NCBI RefSeq assembly: GCF_016907845.1
Contig: NZ_JAFBCS010000001.1
Location: forward strand, 1,798,001-1,862,000
DNA length: 64,000 nucleotides
DNA from: Arcanobacterium pluranimalium
GTDB taxonomy: Bacteria; Actinomycetota; Actinomycetes; Actinomycetales; Actinomycetaceae
Direction of reading: 5' to 3'
Positions 26,374 to 33,693 of the stretch are shown here, one piece after another; the stretch's first letter is position 1; every line of letters starts with the position of its first letter. The notes beneath the pieces are model-generated. The model did not search any database. It worked only from the letters and a program-made list of their open reading frames with translations, and was not told the DNA's origin. Position numbers and translations under genes: made by a program.

Positions 26374-27972
26374 TCACTTCACGTAATTCACTAACTCGCT
26401 GGCACGCAGGCGCAACACAGCACTATTTCCAGAATTGAGCTCATTGAGCGGAGAAACATAAACCGCCACAAGTGCTTCCATCGCTTCGCGCACCACTTTC
26501 GCCAACGCTGCACGAGCTTCCCAAGCACTCTTTTCTAATCCGAGCGAGGCCGCGACCTTCATCGCACCCACAATACCACCTGCGGCCGAACCGATAATTG
26601 CCGCATTGCCAGCAGGCCCAAACCAGGCATTTTGTGGTGCAGTTTTGCCCAGCGCAGCTAGTTGTGCTTTCCACTCGGTCAGGGCACGACGCACGATCGC
26701 GTCTCGATCGAGGTTTTCTTGCGCCTTTTCCAGAAAGCGACGCGTGTCAACGACGTCGTTACGCCACGCATCGTTGATGGCATTTTCTGAGGCCACAAGC
26801 CCTTGAGTCAAAGCGACCTGTGCAGAGGTTAACACCGAATCGAAGAGCGTTGTAGCTGCGTTATCGCGTGAATCCGTGCGTTTGTGGAAAAGTCCAGGTT
26901 TTTTGCCCAGCACAAGAGGCGATAACGGCCCTCCTGTGGAAGCCAACGACAACCACGCAGTAGTCGGCGCGCCTTGGCCGAACCGACCTGCCGAGATATT
27001 GGTTGCCAGTTTCTCAATCGGCGCTTGCGCACCTTCAACTGCCTTATCTTTCAAATCGACGATGGCGTTTTCTTGCATCTCCACCACGTCCGCGAGATTG
27101 AGCAAATCGGCACGCAGCGTAGGCAATGTGGCGGCCGTTGTGCGATCGACGAGCGTATTTCCCATGCGCGATTTGGCGATGGCTACCAGCCATGATCGGA
27201 GTTCTGCCACAGTAGATGGAGGCAATGTGCCCGTCATAGGGCCTTGATCTGGAATTACGAAAAGTGGACTATCTTCAAGTCCCAATTCCGTCATGCGTCG
27301 CGTGAGATCGGCCCGCACCGGCTTCAGAGCGCGTTCTGACACACGGTTAAGAGCAACTGCGCACGTGAGGCCTCGACTGTGTGCCATATCGAGAATCGCC
27401 CAGGCGAGCGCATCGCCATAGCGGGCAGCCGTCGTCACAAATAACCATAAATCCGCAGAATCGAGCAGCCGGTTCGACAGTTCCCGGTTGGCGTCTTCGA
27501 TAGAATCTAGGTCTGGTGCATCGATGACGACGATCCCAGGCAATGCGTGTTCGCTCACCTTATAAGTGCTAATCGTTTTTAGCACGTGTCTATCCATAGC
27601 AGCTGCATCAGCAGGGTGAATTAGTGCCACCGGCACTCGCGTCGTCGGCCGCAACACTGACGCTTCCGTGACCTCAGCACCCACCAAAGAATTTACAATC
27701 GTTGATTTTCCAGCGCCTGAGGAGCCACCCAACACAATAATCGCCGGCAAATCGGACGACTCAAGATGAGGTAAAATACGGGCCTCGAGCTGCGTCATTA
27801 GCTTCAGCTGCGCAGCCTTAATCTCGTCAGTTCCAGGCAAATCAAGTGGCAAATCCGTAGCGCGCAAGATCTGCAGAGTTCGGCGCACAAGATTTGCTAA
27901 TTCAACACGATTGAAAGGAACGTTACTCACTCTTCTATTTGTACCGCATTTTCGGCAAAATATGTTTCTCAT
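26374..27972 (-). CDS. dynamin-like GTPase (first of pair)
   Basis: 532 aa. GTPase domain: G-G-S-S-G-A-G-K-S (G1), L-R-P-T-T-R (G2 region), D-A-P-D-L-D-S (G3), N-R-V (G4 region). A helical C-terminal part contains a Gly/Ala-rich hydrophobic stretch (A-A-I-I-G-S-A-A-G-G-I-V-G-A-M) that may touch the membrane. The start ATG 27972 has GGAG 7 bases ahead; GTG 27930 (VSNVPFNRVE) is an alternative that drops a C-x-x-C found only in the extension. It is paired with the next GTPase gene. The function is unknown; membrane remodelling is a family-based guess. Confidence 0.78.
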   Translation of the reverse strand: MRNIFCRKCGTNRRVSNVPFNRVELANLVRRTLQILRATDLPLDLPGTDEIKAAQLKLMTQLEARILPHLESSDLPAIIVLGGSSGAGKSTIVNSLVGAEVTEASVLRPTTRVPVALIHPADAAAMDRHVLKTISTYKVSEHALPGIVVIDAPDLDSIEDANRELSNRLLDSADLWLFVTTAARYGDALAWAILDMAHSRGLTCAVALNRVSERALKPVRADLTRRMTELGLEDSPLFVIPDQGPMTGTLPPSTVAELRSWLVAIAKSRMGNTLVDRTTAATLPTLRADLLNLADVVEMQENAIVDLKDKAVEGAQAPIEKLATNISAGRFGQGAPTTAWLSLASTGGPLSPLVLGKKPGLFHKRTDSRDNAATTLFDSVLTSAQVALTQGLVASENAINDAWRNDVVDTRRFLEKAQENLDRDAIVRRALTEWKAQLAALGKTAPQNAWFGPAGNAAIIGSAAGGIVGAMKVAASLGLEKSAWEARAALAKVVREAMEALVAVYVSPLNELNSGNSAVLRLRASELVNYVK

Positions 27973-28092
27973 TGTGTATCTCCAGATTGTGCATCGTCAG
28001 ACAGAGCGATGAATTAGTTCACGGTGCACAACTTAGAACCTGGTTAGCAGTTTCGCTACAAAAAAGGTAAATTGGTTGTTGATTTCGTGCTG

Positions 28093-28165
28093 GCCTCCAT
28101 AGCTCAATGGATAGAGCACCAGACTTCTAATCTGTAGGTTGTGGGTTCGAGTCCCGCTGGGGGCG
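28093..28165 (+). tRNA. tRNA-Arg (anticodon TCT)
   Basis: Full cloverleaf: acceptor GCCTCCA / TGGGGGC, D-arm AGCTCAATGGATAGAGC, anticodon stem-loop CAGACTTCTAATCTG with TCT, T-arm GGGTTCGAGTCCC, discriminator G. CCA is not encoded. Confidence 0.95.
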
Positions 28166-28170
28166 CTTAT

Positions 28171-28207
28171 TCTCCCACCGAAACGTCGCTTTTCGGTGGG
28201 AGATTTT
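28171..28207 (+). terminator. intrinsic terminator of tRNA-Arg
   Basis: A 13-bp stem TCTCCCACCGAAA / TTTCGGTGGGAGA with a 7-base loop, followed by TTTTC. It begins 6 bases after the tRNA. Confidence 0.88.
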
Positions 28208-28251
28208 CATTTGCCGATTTGGTCGGCTTGTTCATTTGGTAGGCTTATTCA

Positions 28252-28911
28252 GTGAGTAATTTTTCTGCGCAAAATACACCTATTGTTTGGATTGACTGTG
28301 AAATGACGGGGCTCAACCTTGACGTTGATGCTCTAGTTGAAATCGCCGTCGTTGTGACGGATGCTGAACTAAATCCTCTTGATACGGGGCTTGACCTTGT
28401 AATCAAGCCATCTAAAGCGGCAGTTGAACAAATGAATCCTTTTGTTCGCAATATGCACACAACTACTGGTTTGATTGATGAGTGGGACGCCGGCTTGAGT
28501 ATGGAAGAAGCCCAGGCACAGACCCTTGCCTATATTAAGCGTTTTGTGCCAGATGCTGGAAAAGCACCACTAGGTGGAAACTCAGTAGGAACCGACCGCA
28601 CGTTCTTGGTGCGCGATATGCCTGAGCTAGTAGAGCACTTGCATTATCGAGTTATTGACGTCTCCTCGGTCAAAGAACTGGCAAAACGCTGGTTCCCACG
28701 CACATACTTTGCTGCACCAGAAAAGACGGGTAATCATCGAGCTTTGGGCGATATCTACGATTCGATCGATGAGATGCGCTACTACCGGTCCGTTTTATTC
28801 CCTGCAGGCGAAGGTCCAACTTCAGATGAAGCACGTGAACTAGCAGCTTCGATCACCGACGATCTCACCGTTGACCGCGCTAAACGGGCACATGAAGCAC
28901 TGAATCGCTGA
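28252..28911 (+). CDS. orn: oligoribonuclease
   Basis: 3'-5' exoribonuclease that degrades 2-5 nt RNAs (and pGpG), 219 aa. DEDDh motifs: W-I-D-C-E-M-T-G-L at the start, S-V-G-T-D-R-T-F-L in the middle and H-R-A-L-G-D-I-Y-D-S at the end of the exonuclease core. The start GTG 28252 is preceded by TAGGCT and six bases with no ribosome binding site, so it is probably leaderless. An IS is inserted 108 bases downstream. Confidence 0.93.
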   Translation: MSNFSAQNTPIVWIDCEMTGLNLDVDALVEIAVVVTDAELNPLDTGLDLVIKPSKAAVEQMNPFVRNMHTTTGLIDEWDAGLSMEEAQAQTLAYIKRFVPDAGKAPLGGNSVGTDRTFLVRDMPELVEHLHYRVIDVSSVKELAKRWFPRTYFAAPEKTGNHRALGDIYDSIDEMRYYRSVLFPAGEGPTSDEARELAASITDDLTVDRAKRAHEALNR

Positions 28912-29019
28912 GACTGCTACTCGCCTACTGACTGTCTAGCTTGCCTACCGACTGTCTACCGCCCTCGGTAGCGTTGAATTCGGCGGCTTCATAGTTTTGG
29001 ATGGCGTGGTGACATAGCG

Positions 29020-30493
29020 GCGGGCAATGTGGCGGCGACGCGGTATCATGGCAGCGATATCGCCATATGTGGGCTAAGCGCCAAAAAGCGTTGCTTAAGA
29101 TCCGACTTTTCACTGGCATGGTAATGGAAAGTCGGTGTTATTGAGGTATAGGAGCTCTATACGGTAGGTTCCTTGACATGGCTTGGGTTATGTACTTTGG
29201 GTGAGAAAACGTAGTATTCGAGCCCGACGGTGTCCTTTATGTCAAAGCATGATGAAGAAAAACGGGAAGAACAAGTCCGGTACTCAACGCTGGTATTGCC
29301 CTGATTGTCGCTACAGTTCAACATCGCGCGATTACCGTCAACAACGTCAGCGTCAGTTTCGCCAGTTCCTTGCCTATGTCACGGACACCGCGCCCAGGCG
29401 CGTCCAAGGATCCTCGTTACGCACCTGGGACCGTACGCATGCCTGGTGCTGGCACACCAGACCCGCATGGCAGGTGACAGGCGAGGTATATGACCAGGTC
29501 TTTATTGACGGGACCTATATTCCCTATGGTTGGTGCATCTTGATCGCATCCACCACTAAGGGCGTGATCACTTATCAGGTATGCCAACGTGAAAACAAAG
29601 CCTCCTATACGGCTCTACTTTCACGTATCCCCGCTCCAATCGTGGTAGTCACTGATGGGGATAAAGGAGCACTAGGGGCGATTAGACAATGCTGGCCAGA
29701 AGCACGTATTCAACGCTGCCTTGTCCATATCCAACGCAATATTCGACGCGTGACAACCATCAACCCGAAAACCGATCAACACAAGGCTCTACACCAACTC
29801 GGACGCGACCTGACCCGCATAAACACAGCAGAGCACGCTATCACTTGGGTCAAAGCGTTAGCAGCGTTCCACCAGCTCTACGATGACTGGTTGGAAGAGA
29901 AAACATACCGCACCGATGTGTCCATCAGTGATATTCCCACTTTCGCAAGAAATAATAAGAAATGGTGGTACACACACTACCAGACCAGACGCATCATAAA
30001 ATCTCTCGACCGATACGTCAAAGACCAGGTCTTGTTTACCTACCTCAGAGACGACCTAGACACAACCACTGTCCTTGCCTCGACGACTAATAAGCTTGAA
30101 GGTGGGATCAACTCGCCCCTGAAAGCTTTCCTTCACGCTCACCGAGGCTGGTCAGAAGAACACATGCTCACCGCAATCAATTACTGGCTATACACCAACA
30201 GTATCGACCCCAAACCCTTAGAAAGCTTCATCGACAACATCACGCAACCCCCAAAGCAACCAGTCCAAGAAGAACAACCCGGACCCGTCGAAATCGACAC
30301 CACCATCAACCACGAACAACCATGGGAAGACAGCCTCCACATCCGAAAAAGCTGGGCCGGACGCTAACAACACGCCGTCAAAAGCAACGCATTTTGGCGC
30401 TTAACCCCCATATGTCGCCACATTTAGCTGCTGTGCAACCATTCTTTAGCTATGTCGCGACAGCGATAATAGCAGCACCGGCACAAAGGTCTT
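29020..30493 (+). mobile_element. insertion sequence, IS256/IS1249-like, with 9-bp direct repeats
   Basis: One transposase gene flanked by imperfect inverted repeats. The inner repeats are clear: GCTAAGCGCCAAAA on the left and the complement of TTTTGGCGCTTAAC on the right. Weaker terminal similarity (CAATGTGGCGG against CTTTGTGCCGG, inverted) marks the ends. GACATAGCG occurs at 29011-29019 and again at 30494-30502, the expected size for an IS256-type target duplication. The exact ends remain somewhat uncertain. It differs from the two other IS copies in the window. Confidence 0.75.
29183..30367 (+). CDS. transposase (IS256 superfamily, IS1249-like, zinc-ribbon N-terminus)
   Basis: 394 aa. 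The N-terminal zinc ribbon C-P-L-C-x(n)-C-P-D-C (about residues 18-42) is followed by a DDE core: F-I-D-G-T-Y, V-T-D-G-D-K-G and N-K-L-E-G-G. It has the same architecture as the 371-aa transposases at 32.2 and 46.4 kb but is clearly divergent in sequence. The frame is intact, so the element could be active. The true start may be GTG 29201 (VRKRSIRARR), just ahead of the zinc ribbon. Confidence 0.85.
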   Translation: MGYVLWVRKRSIRARRCPLCQSMMKKNGKNKSGTQRWYCPDCRYSSTSRDYRQQRQRQFRQFLAYVTDTAPRRVQGSSLRTWDRTHAWCWHTRPAWQVTGEVYDQVFIDGTYIPYGWCILIASTTKGVITYQVCQRENKASYTALLSRIPAPIVVVTDGDKGALGAIRQCWPEARIQRCLVHIQRNIRRVTTINPKTDQHKALHQLGRDLTRINTAEHAITWVKALAAFHQLYDDWLEEKTYRTDVSISDIPTFARNNKKWWYTHYQTRRIIKSLDRYVKDQVLFTYLRDDLDTTTVLASTTNKLEGGINSPLKAFLHAHRGWSEEHMLTAINYWLYTNSIDPKPLESFIDNITQPPKQPVQEEQPGPVEIDTTINHEQPWEDSLHIRKSWAGR

Positions 30494-30502
30494 GACATAG
30501 CG

Positions 30503-30534
30503 AAGAGGCTCGCCGTGGAGCGAGCCTCTTCTTT
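30503..30534. terminator. terminator hairpin next to tRNA-Lys
   Basis: An 11-bp stem AAGAGGCTCGC / GCGAGCCTCTT with a 6-base loop, followed on the plus strand by CTTTC. It directly adjoins the 3' end of tRNA-Lys (minus) and would serve that gene. Before the IS inserted it could also have served orn. Confidence 0.65.
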
Positions 30535-30536
30535 CG

Positions 30537-30609
30537 TACACCGCCTGGGACTCGAACCCAGAACCCTCTGATTAAGAGTCAGATGCTCTGCCAGTTGAGC
30601 TAGCGGTGC
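30537..30609 (-). tRNA. tRNA-Lys (anticodon CTT)
   Basis: Cloverleaf on the minus strand: acceptor GCACCGC / GCGGTGT (G-U at the end), D-arm AGCTCAACTGGCAGAGC, anticodon loop with CTT in CTGACTCTTAATCAG, T-arm GGGTTCGAGTCCC, discriminator A. Confidence 0.94.
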
Positions 30610-30811
30610 GCAACGAGTTATAGCTTAGCGAACCGAATCGAAATTATGCAAGCTGACTGCACAAACTTCGCCTGTGACCTCACGCACAGCAACTCTCGTG
30701 CAAGGCGAATTACCATTTTCCCAATTCTCAGCGTCACATCGCATTTTATATCTCAGACCGATAAACTAAAGTCGAATTCCACATTCAAAAGCTATCTTGA
30801 AGAGGAAAAGC

Positions 30812-31741
30812 GTGTCTACACCTATCGTTACGCTCGCTACGAGCTCACAGTTCCCTAATCTTGACCCTGACGAGCAAGGTTTGCCCGACGCTCTACGCGA
30901 GCGTGGAATCGAACCACGCATCGCTGTCTGGGACGACCCAAGCGTCGACTGGAACGACGCCGGCGTCGTTGTCGTGCGTTCAGTGCGCGACTATGCCCTC
31001 AACCGGCAGAAATTCATAGATTGGGCACGATCGGTACCACGCATCCTCAACTCCGCCGAGACCATGGCCTGGAATACAGATAAGCACTACCTGCAGAGCC
31101 TTGCAAAACGCGGCTTACCCACTATCCCAACCATCTGGCTCGAGCCTGAACAAAACCTAAGCAAGCAGCAGATTCACTCTCGCTTCCCCGCGTCAGGTGA
31201 TTTTGTTGTGAAACCAACCGTTTCTTCTGGTGGCCGCGGAACTGGCCGGTACACCTCTACGGACGCAGCTTCCCGCTCAGAAGCCATTGAACATGCAATG
31301 TATGAGCTATCTGAGGGGCGCTCGGTTATGGTGCAGCGCTACTTGGACGTCATCGACCGCCAGGGCGAGACTTCGCTTATTTACCTCAACGGCTTGGCAT
31401 CGTACCAGGTAGAAAAAGAGCCGATGCTTCACCCTCGCTTCCGCTCCGCCAAGGACTCACATGTGGTTGATGAAGTTGCTCATCTCGCTGACGCTTCTGA
31501 AGAAACCTGGCGTTGGGGCGAAGAGATTCGCAAGGCTTTGCACGGATACATCAAAGACGTAACTGGACGCGATGAGCTGCTACTTTTCAATCGCGTTGAC
31601 ATCGTGCGTGGCGACGAACAATCCGATTCTGAGTTCTACGTGATGGAAGTTTCGCTGATCGACGGCTCGCTTTACTTAGGTTCCGACGACGATCTTGTGG
31701 GCCGTTTTGCTGATGCAATTCAAACCCGCATCTCATGGTGA
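30812..31741 (+). CDS. ATP-grasp domain protein, unknown substrate
   Basis: 309 aa. An ATP-grasp fold is suggested by F-V-V-K-P-T-V-S-S-G-G-R-G-T-G-R-Y (nucleotide loop, about residue 135), V-M-V-Q-R-Y-L (hinge) and the metal-ligand end F-Y-V-M-E-V-S-L-I-D-G-S. Such proteins ligate a carboxylate to an amine or thiol; the substrate cannot be told. The GTG start at 30812 has AGGAAA just upstream; a TTG 15 bases earlier is possible but less likely. Single gene between tRNA-Lys and tRNA-His. Confidence 0.78.
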   Translation: MSTPIVTLATSSQFPNLDPDEQGLPDALRERGIEPRIAVWDDPSVDWNDAGVVVVRSVRDYALNRQKFIDWARSVPRILNSAETMAWNTDKHYLQSLAKRGLPTIPTIWLEPEQNLSKQQIHSRFPASGDFVVKPTVSSGGRGTGRYTSTDAASRSEAIEHAMYELSEGRSVMVQRYLDVIDRQGETSLIYLNGLASYQVEKEPMLHPRFRSAKDSHVVDEVAHLADASEETWRWGEEIRKALHGYIKDVTGRDELLLFNRVDIVRGDEQSDSEFYVMEVSLIDGSLYLGSDDDLVGRFADAIQTRISW

Positions 31742-31764
31742 GGCGCACAACCGACTAAAACCCG

Positions 31765-31812
31765 TGTGGGGTGGCTGCGCACGATTGAGCAGATGTGCGC
31801 AGCCACCCCACA
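31765..31812. terminator. 18-bp perfect hairpin after the ATP-grasp gene
   Basis: An 18-base stem built on GGGGTGGCTGCGCAC and its complement with a 12-base loop, followed on the plus strand by an A-run and on the minus strand by GGGTTTTAG. Confidence 0.6.
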
Positions 31813-31919
31813 AAAAAATTCAGCACCAACATACAGTGGTGACACTGATCACGGAGCTGAAATTATTCCCTGCACGCAAATACTTGATATAGTTTTTATT
31901 CGTTGCGAAAGCAATACAT

Positions 31920-31992
31920 GGTGGCTATAGCTCAGCGGTAGAGCACCTGGTTGTGGTCCAGGGGGTCGCGGGTTCAATCCCCGTTAGCCACC
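31920..31992 (+). tRNA. tRNA-His (anticodon GTG)
   Basis: The extra 5' G (-1, 31920) pairs with discriminator C, as in bacterial tRNA-His. Acceptor GTGGCTA / TAGCCAC, D-arm AGCTCAGCGGTAGAGC, anticodon loop CCTGGTTGTGGTCCAGG with GTG, T-arm GGGTTCAATCCCC. Confidence 0.95.
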
Positions 31993-31997
31993 CCAAT

Positions 31998-32035
31998 AAA
32001 ACACCAGCATTTCTTAGAAATGCTGGTGTTTTTGA
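31998..32035 (+). terminator. intrinsic terminator of tRNA-His
   Basis: A stem of up to 16 bp, AAACACCAGCATTTC with GAAATGCTGGTGTTT, and a 3-base loop, ending in a run of T. Confidence 0.88.
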
Positions 32036-32066
32036 TTGTGTGCATAACACAACGGGCGTGTTAAGC

Positions 32067-33389
32067 GGGCTATAGGACAAATCGTGTTGGTTTTTGGGTG
32101 TGTTTTTGTTGGTGTGGTAAGCAATAGTCGGGTTTGAAGTCGGTTTGGCTCGAGTTTTTGGTTGGACATTTCGTGTTGGTTTTGGCCTGGTTTTTTGTTG
32201 GTATTGCGGGTGAAAGTAGGGTTTGAACTCGGTTGACTTGAGGGTATGGGAAATCCTCGTTGTTCATTGTGTGGTTCAGTTACCCAAAAGTGGGGCAAGA
32301 GTGGTTCTGGTCGGCCCCGATTCCGTTGTCTGTCGTGCCGGGCGAGTCAAAGTCGTTCTAATGATGTCACTGCTCGTTATTTCGCAGCTTTTCTCAATTT
32401 CGTGACCTCGGATCTGCGTTATCGGGATCTGCCTGGTCAGGGGCGAAATGCTCGGCGTCGATTCCACCAGTTTTGGCAGTTATGGCCAGTGAGTCCAGTT
32501 GTTGAGGAGGTTCATCACGTGGTTTTTGTGGATGGGATATATCTGTCACGCAAACTTGTTGTGCTGATCGCTTGTACGAAAACACATGTTCTTGGCTGGT
32601 ATGTAGCACGTCGTGAGACAACGGCTGCGTGGCAAGCATTGTTTTCACGTATTGCACCACCAGATGTTGTTGTATGTGATGGTGGTCCAGGAATTGCTTC
32701 GGCTGTGAAAATTTCATGGCCCACTACCCGTATTCAACGCTGTGTCTTTCACGCTTTTAGCACTGTCAAGCGCTATACCACGAGCCGGCCACGTACTCGT
32801 GCTGGTGTTGAGCTTTATGGTCTTGCGAAAGACTTATTACACATCCACACGCGTGAGGAAGCGCTTGCATGGATGGGTCAGTTAGCGGTGTGGAATACGG
32901 CATGGAAGGCGTTCCTTGCTGAGAAAACTCGCCTTGCGAACGGTCAGATTGTTCCCACTCATGCACGGCTTATTCGTGCTAAAAATTCGCTTAATACTCT
33001 GGTACGTCATGGAACGTTATTTACCTATCTTGATCCGAGTCTGAGTATTGATGATGACCCGATTCCTGCAACGTCTAACCTGATTGAATCCCTGAACTCG
33101 CGTTTACGACATGTGTTGAGATCGCATCGTGGAATGCCGATCGATCACCAGGTCAAGACGATTTTATGGTGGTGTTATCAACACACGGAGTTTCCTAACA
33201 CGCCAGCGCAGTTACTGGAAACTACCTACACGGATAGCCAAATCGAAGCCATGTTCACCCGAGCCAGTCACCACCATGCCCAAGAAGAAATCCAGCGATG
33301 GGGAACAGCAGCGAACTGGACCGATTTCCACCACAACGGCCAATGGCAAGGACCGGTATAAAAAACCAACACGATTTGTCCTATAACCC
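32067..33389 (+). mobile_element. IS copy 1 (IS256/IS1249-like, 1,323 bp)
   Basis: Ends are 29-base inverted repeats with one mismatch, starting GGGYTATAGGACAAATCG. The 8-bp target duplication TGTTAAGC flanks it (32059-32066 and 33390-33397). It carries one intact transposase. It is identical in length and almost identical in sequence to the copy at 46241-47563 and in the same orientation. Inserted just behind the tRNA-His terminator. Confidence 0.95.
32246..33361 (+). CDS. transposase of IS copy 1
   Basis: 371 aa. Zinc ribbon C-S-L-C ... C-L-S-C at residues 6-28, DDE core F-V-D-G-I-Y, V-V-C-D-G-G-P-G and N-L-I-E-S-L-N-S-R (Asp, Asp, Glu). It differs from the transposase at 46420-47535 by one residue: Leu here against Pro there, inside the second CxxC. 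The frame is intact. Confidence 0.9.
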   Translation: MGNPRCSLCGSVTQKWGKSGSGRPRFRCLSCRASQSRSNDVTARYFAAFLNFVTSDLRYRDLPGQGRNARRRFHQFWQLWPVSPVVEEVHHVVFVDGIYLSRKLVVLIACTKTHVLGWYVARRETTAAWQALFSRIAPPDVVVCDGGPGIASAVKISWPTTRIQRCVFHAFSTVKRYTTSRPRTRAGVELYGLAKDLLHIHTREEALAWMGQLAVWNTAWKAFLAEKTRLANGQIVPTHARLIRAKNSLNTLVRHGTLFTYLDPSLSIDDDPIPATSNLIESLNSRLRHVLRSHRGMPIDHQVKTILWWCYQHTEFPNTPAQLLETTYTDSQIEAMFTRASHHHAQEEIQRWGTAANWTDFHHNGQWQGPV

Positions 33390-33585
33390 TGTTAAGCACA
33401 GGCGTACGCTGAACCGCGAGTACGCCTAACAGGCAAGCATACGTGACACACAACCGCGCACCTCGAACCTACAGGCACCTGCAACACACAACCGCGCACC
33501 TAGAACCCACAAACCCCTAAAACCTCCGCAAACCCCTACAGCACACCCCTGCACAACACGCACGCTACGGATTTTGGTGCTTTCC

Positions 33586-33619
33586 TGGCAACATCTCGAT
33601 ATATATCGAGATGTTGCCA
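33586..33619. promoter_or_regulatory. 34-bp perfect palindrome upstream of the helicase gene
   Basis: TGGCAACATCTCGATAT followed by its exact complement. Similarity continues imperfectly outward for about 15 bases each side (GATTTTGG arms). It lies 75 bases before the helicase start and could be an operator, a cruciform or a mobile-element remnant. The rest of the 304-base gap (33390-33693) holds the IS target repeat, a hairpin around GGCGTACGC and two copies of CACACAACCGCGCACCT; no gene is visible. Confidence 0.6.
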
Positions 33620-33693
33620 AAACGCCCCAAAAATCGTCACCTCCCTCAAACATTCCCTCCGAAAACATCGCGGAAAACAGGTAAACTTGCTCT

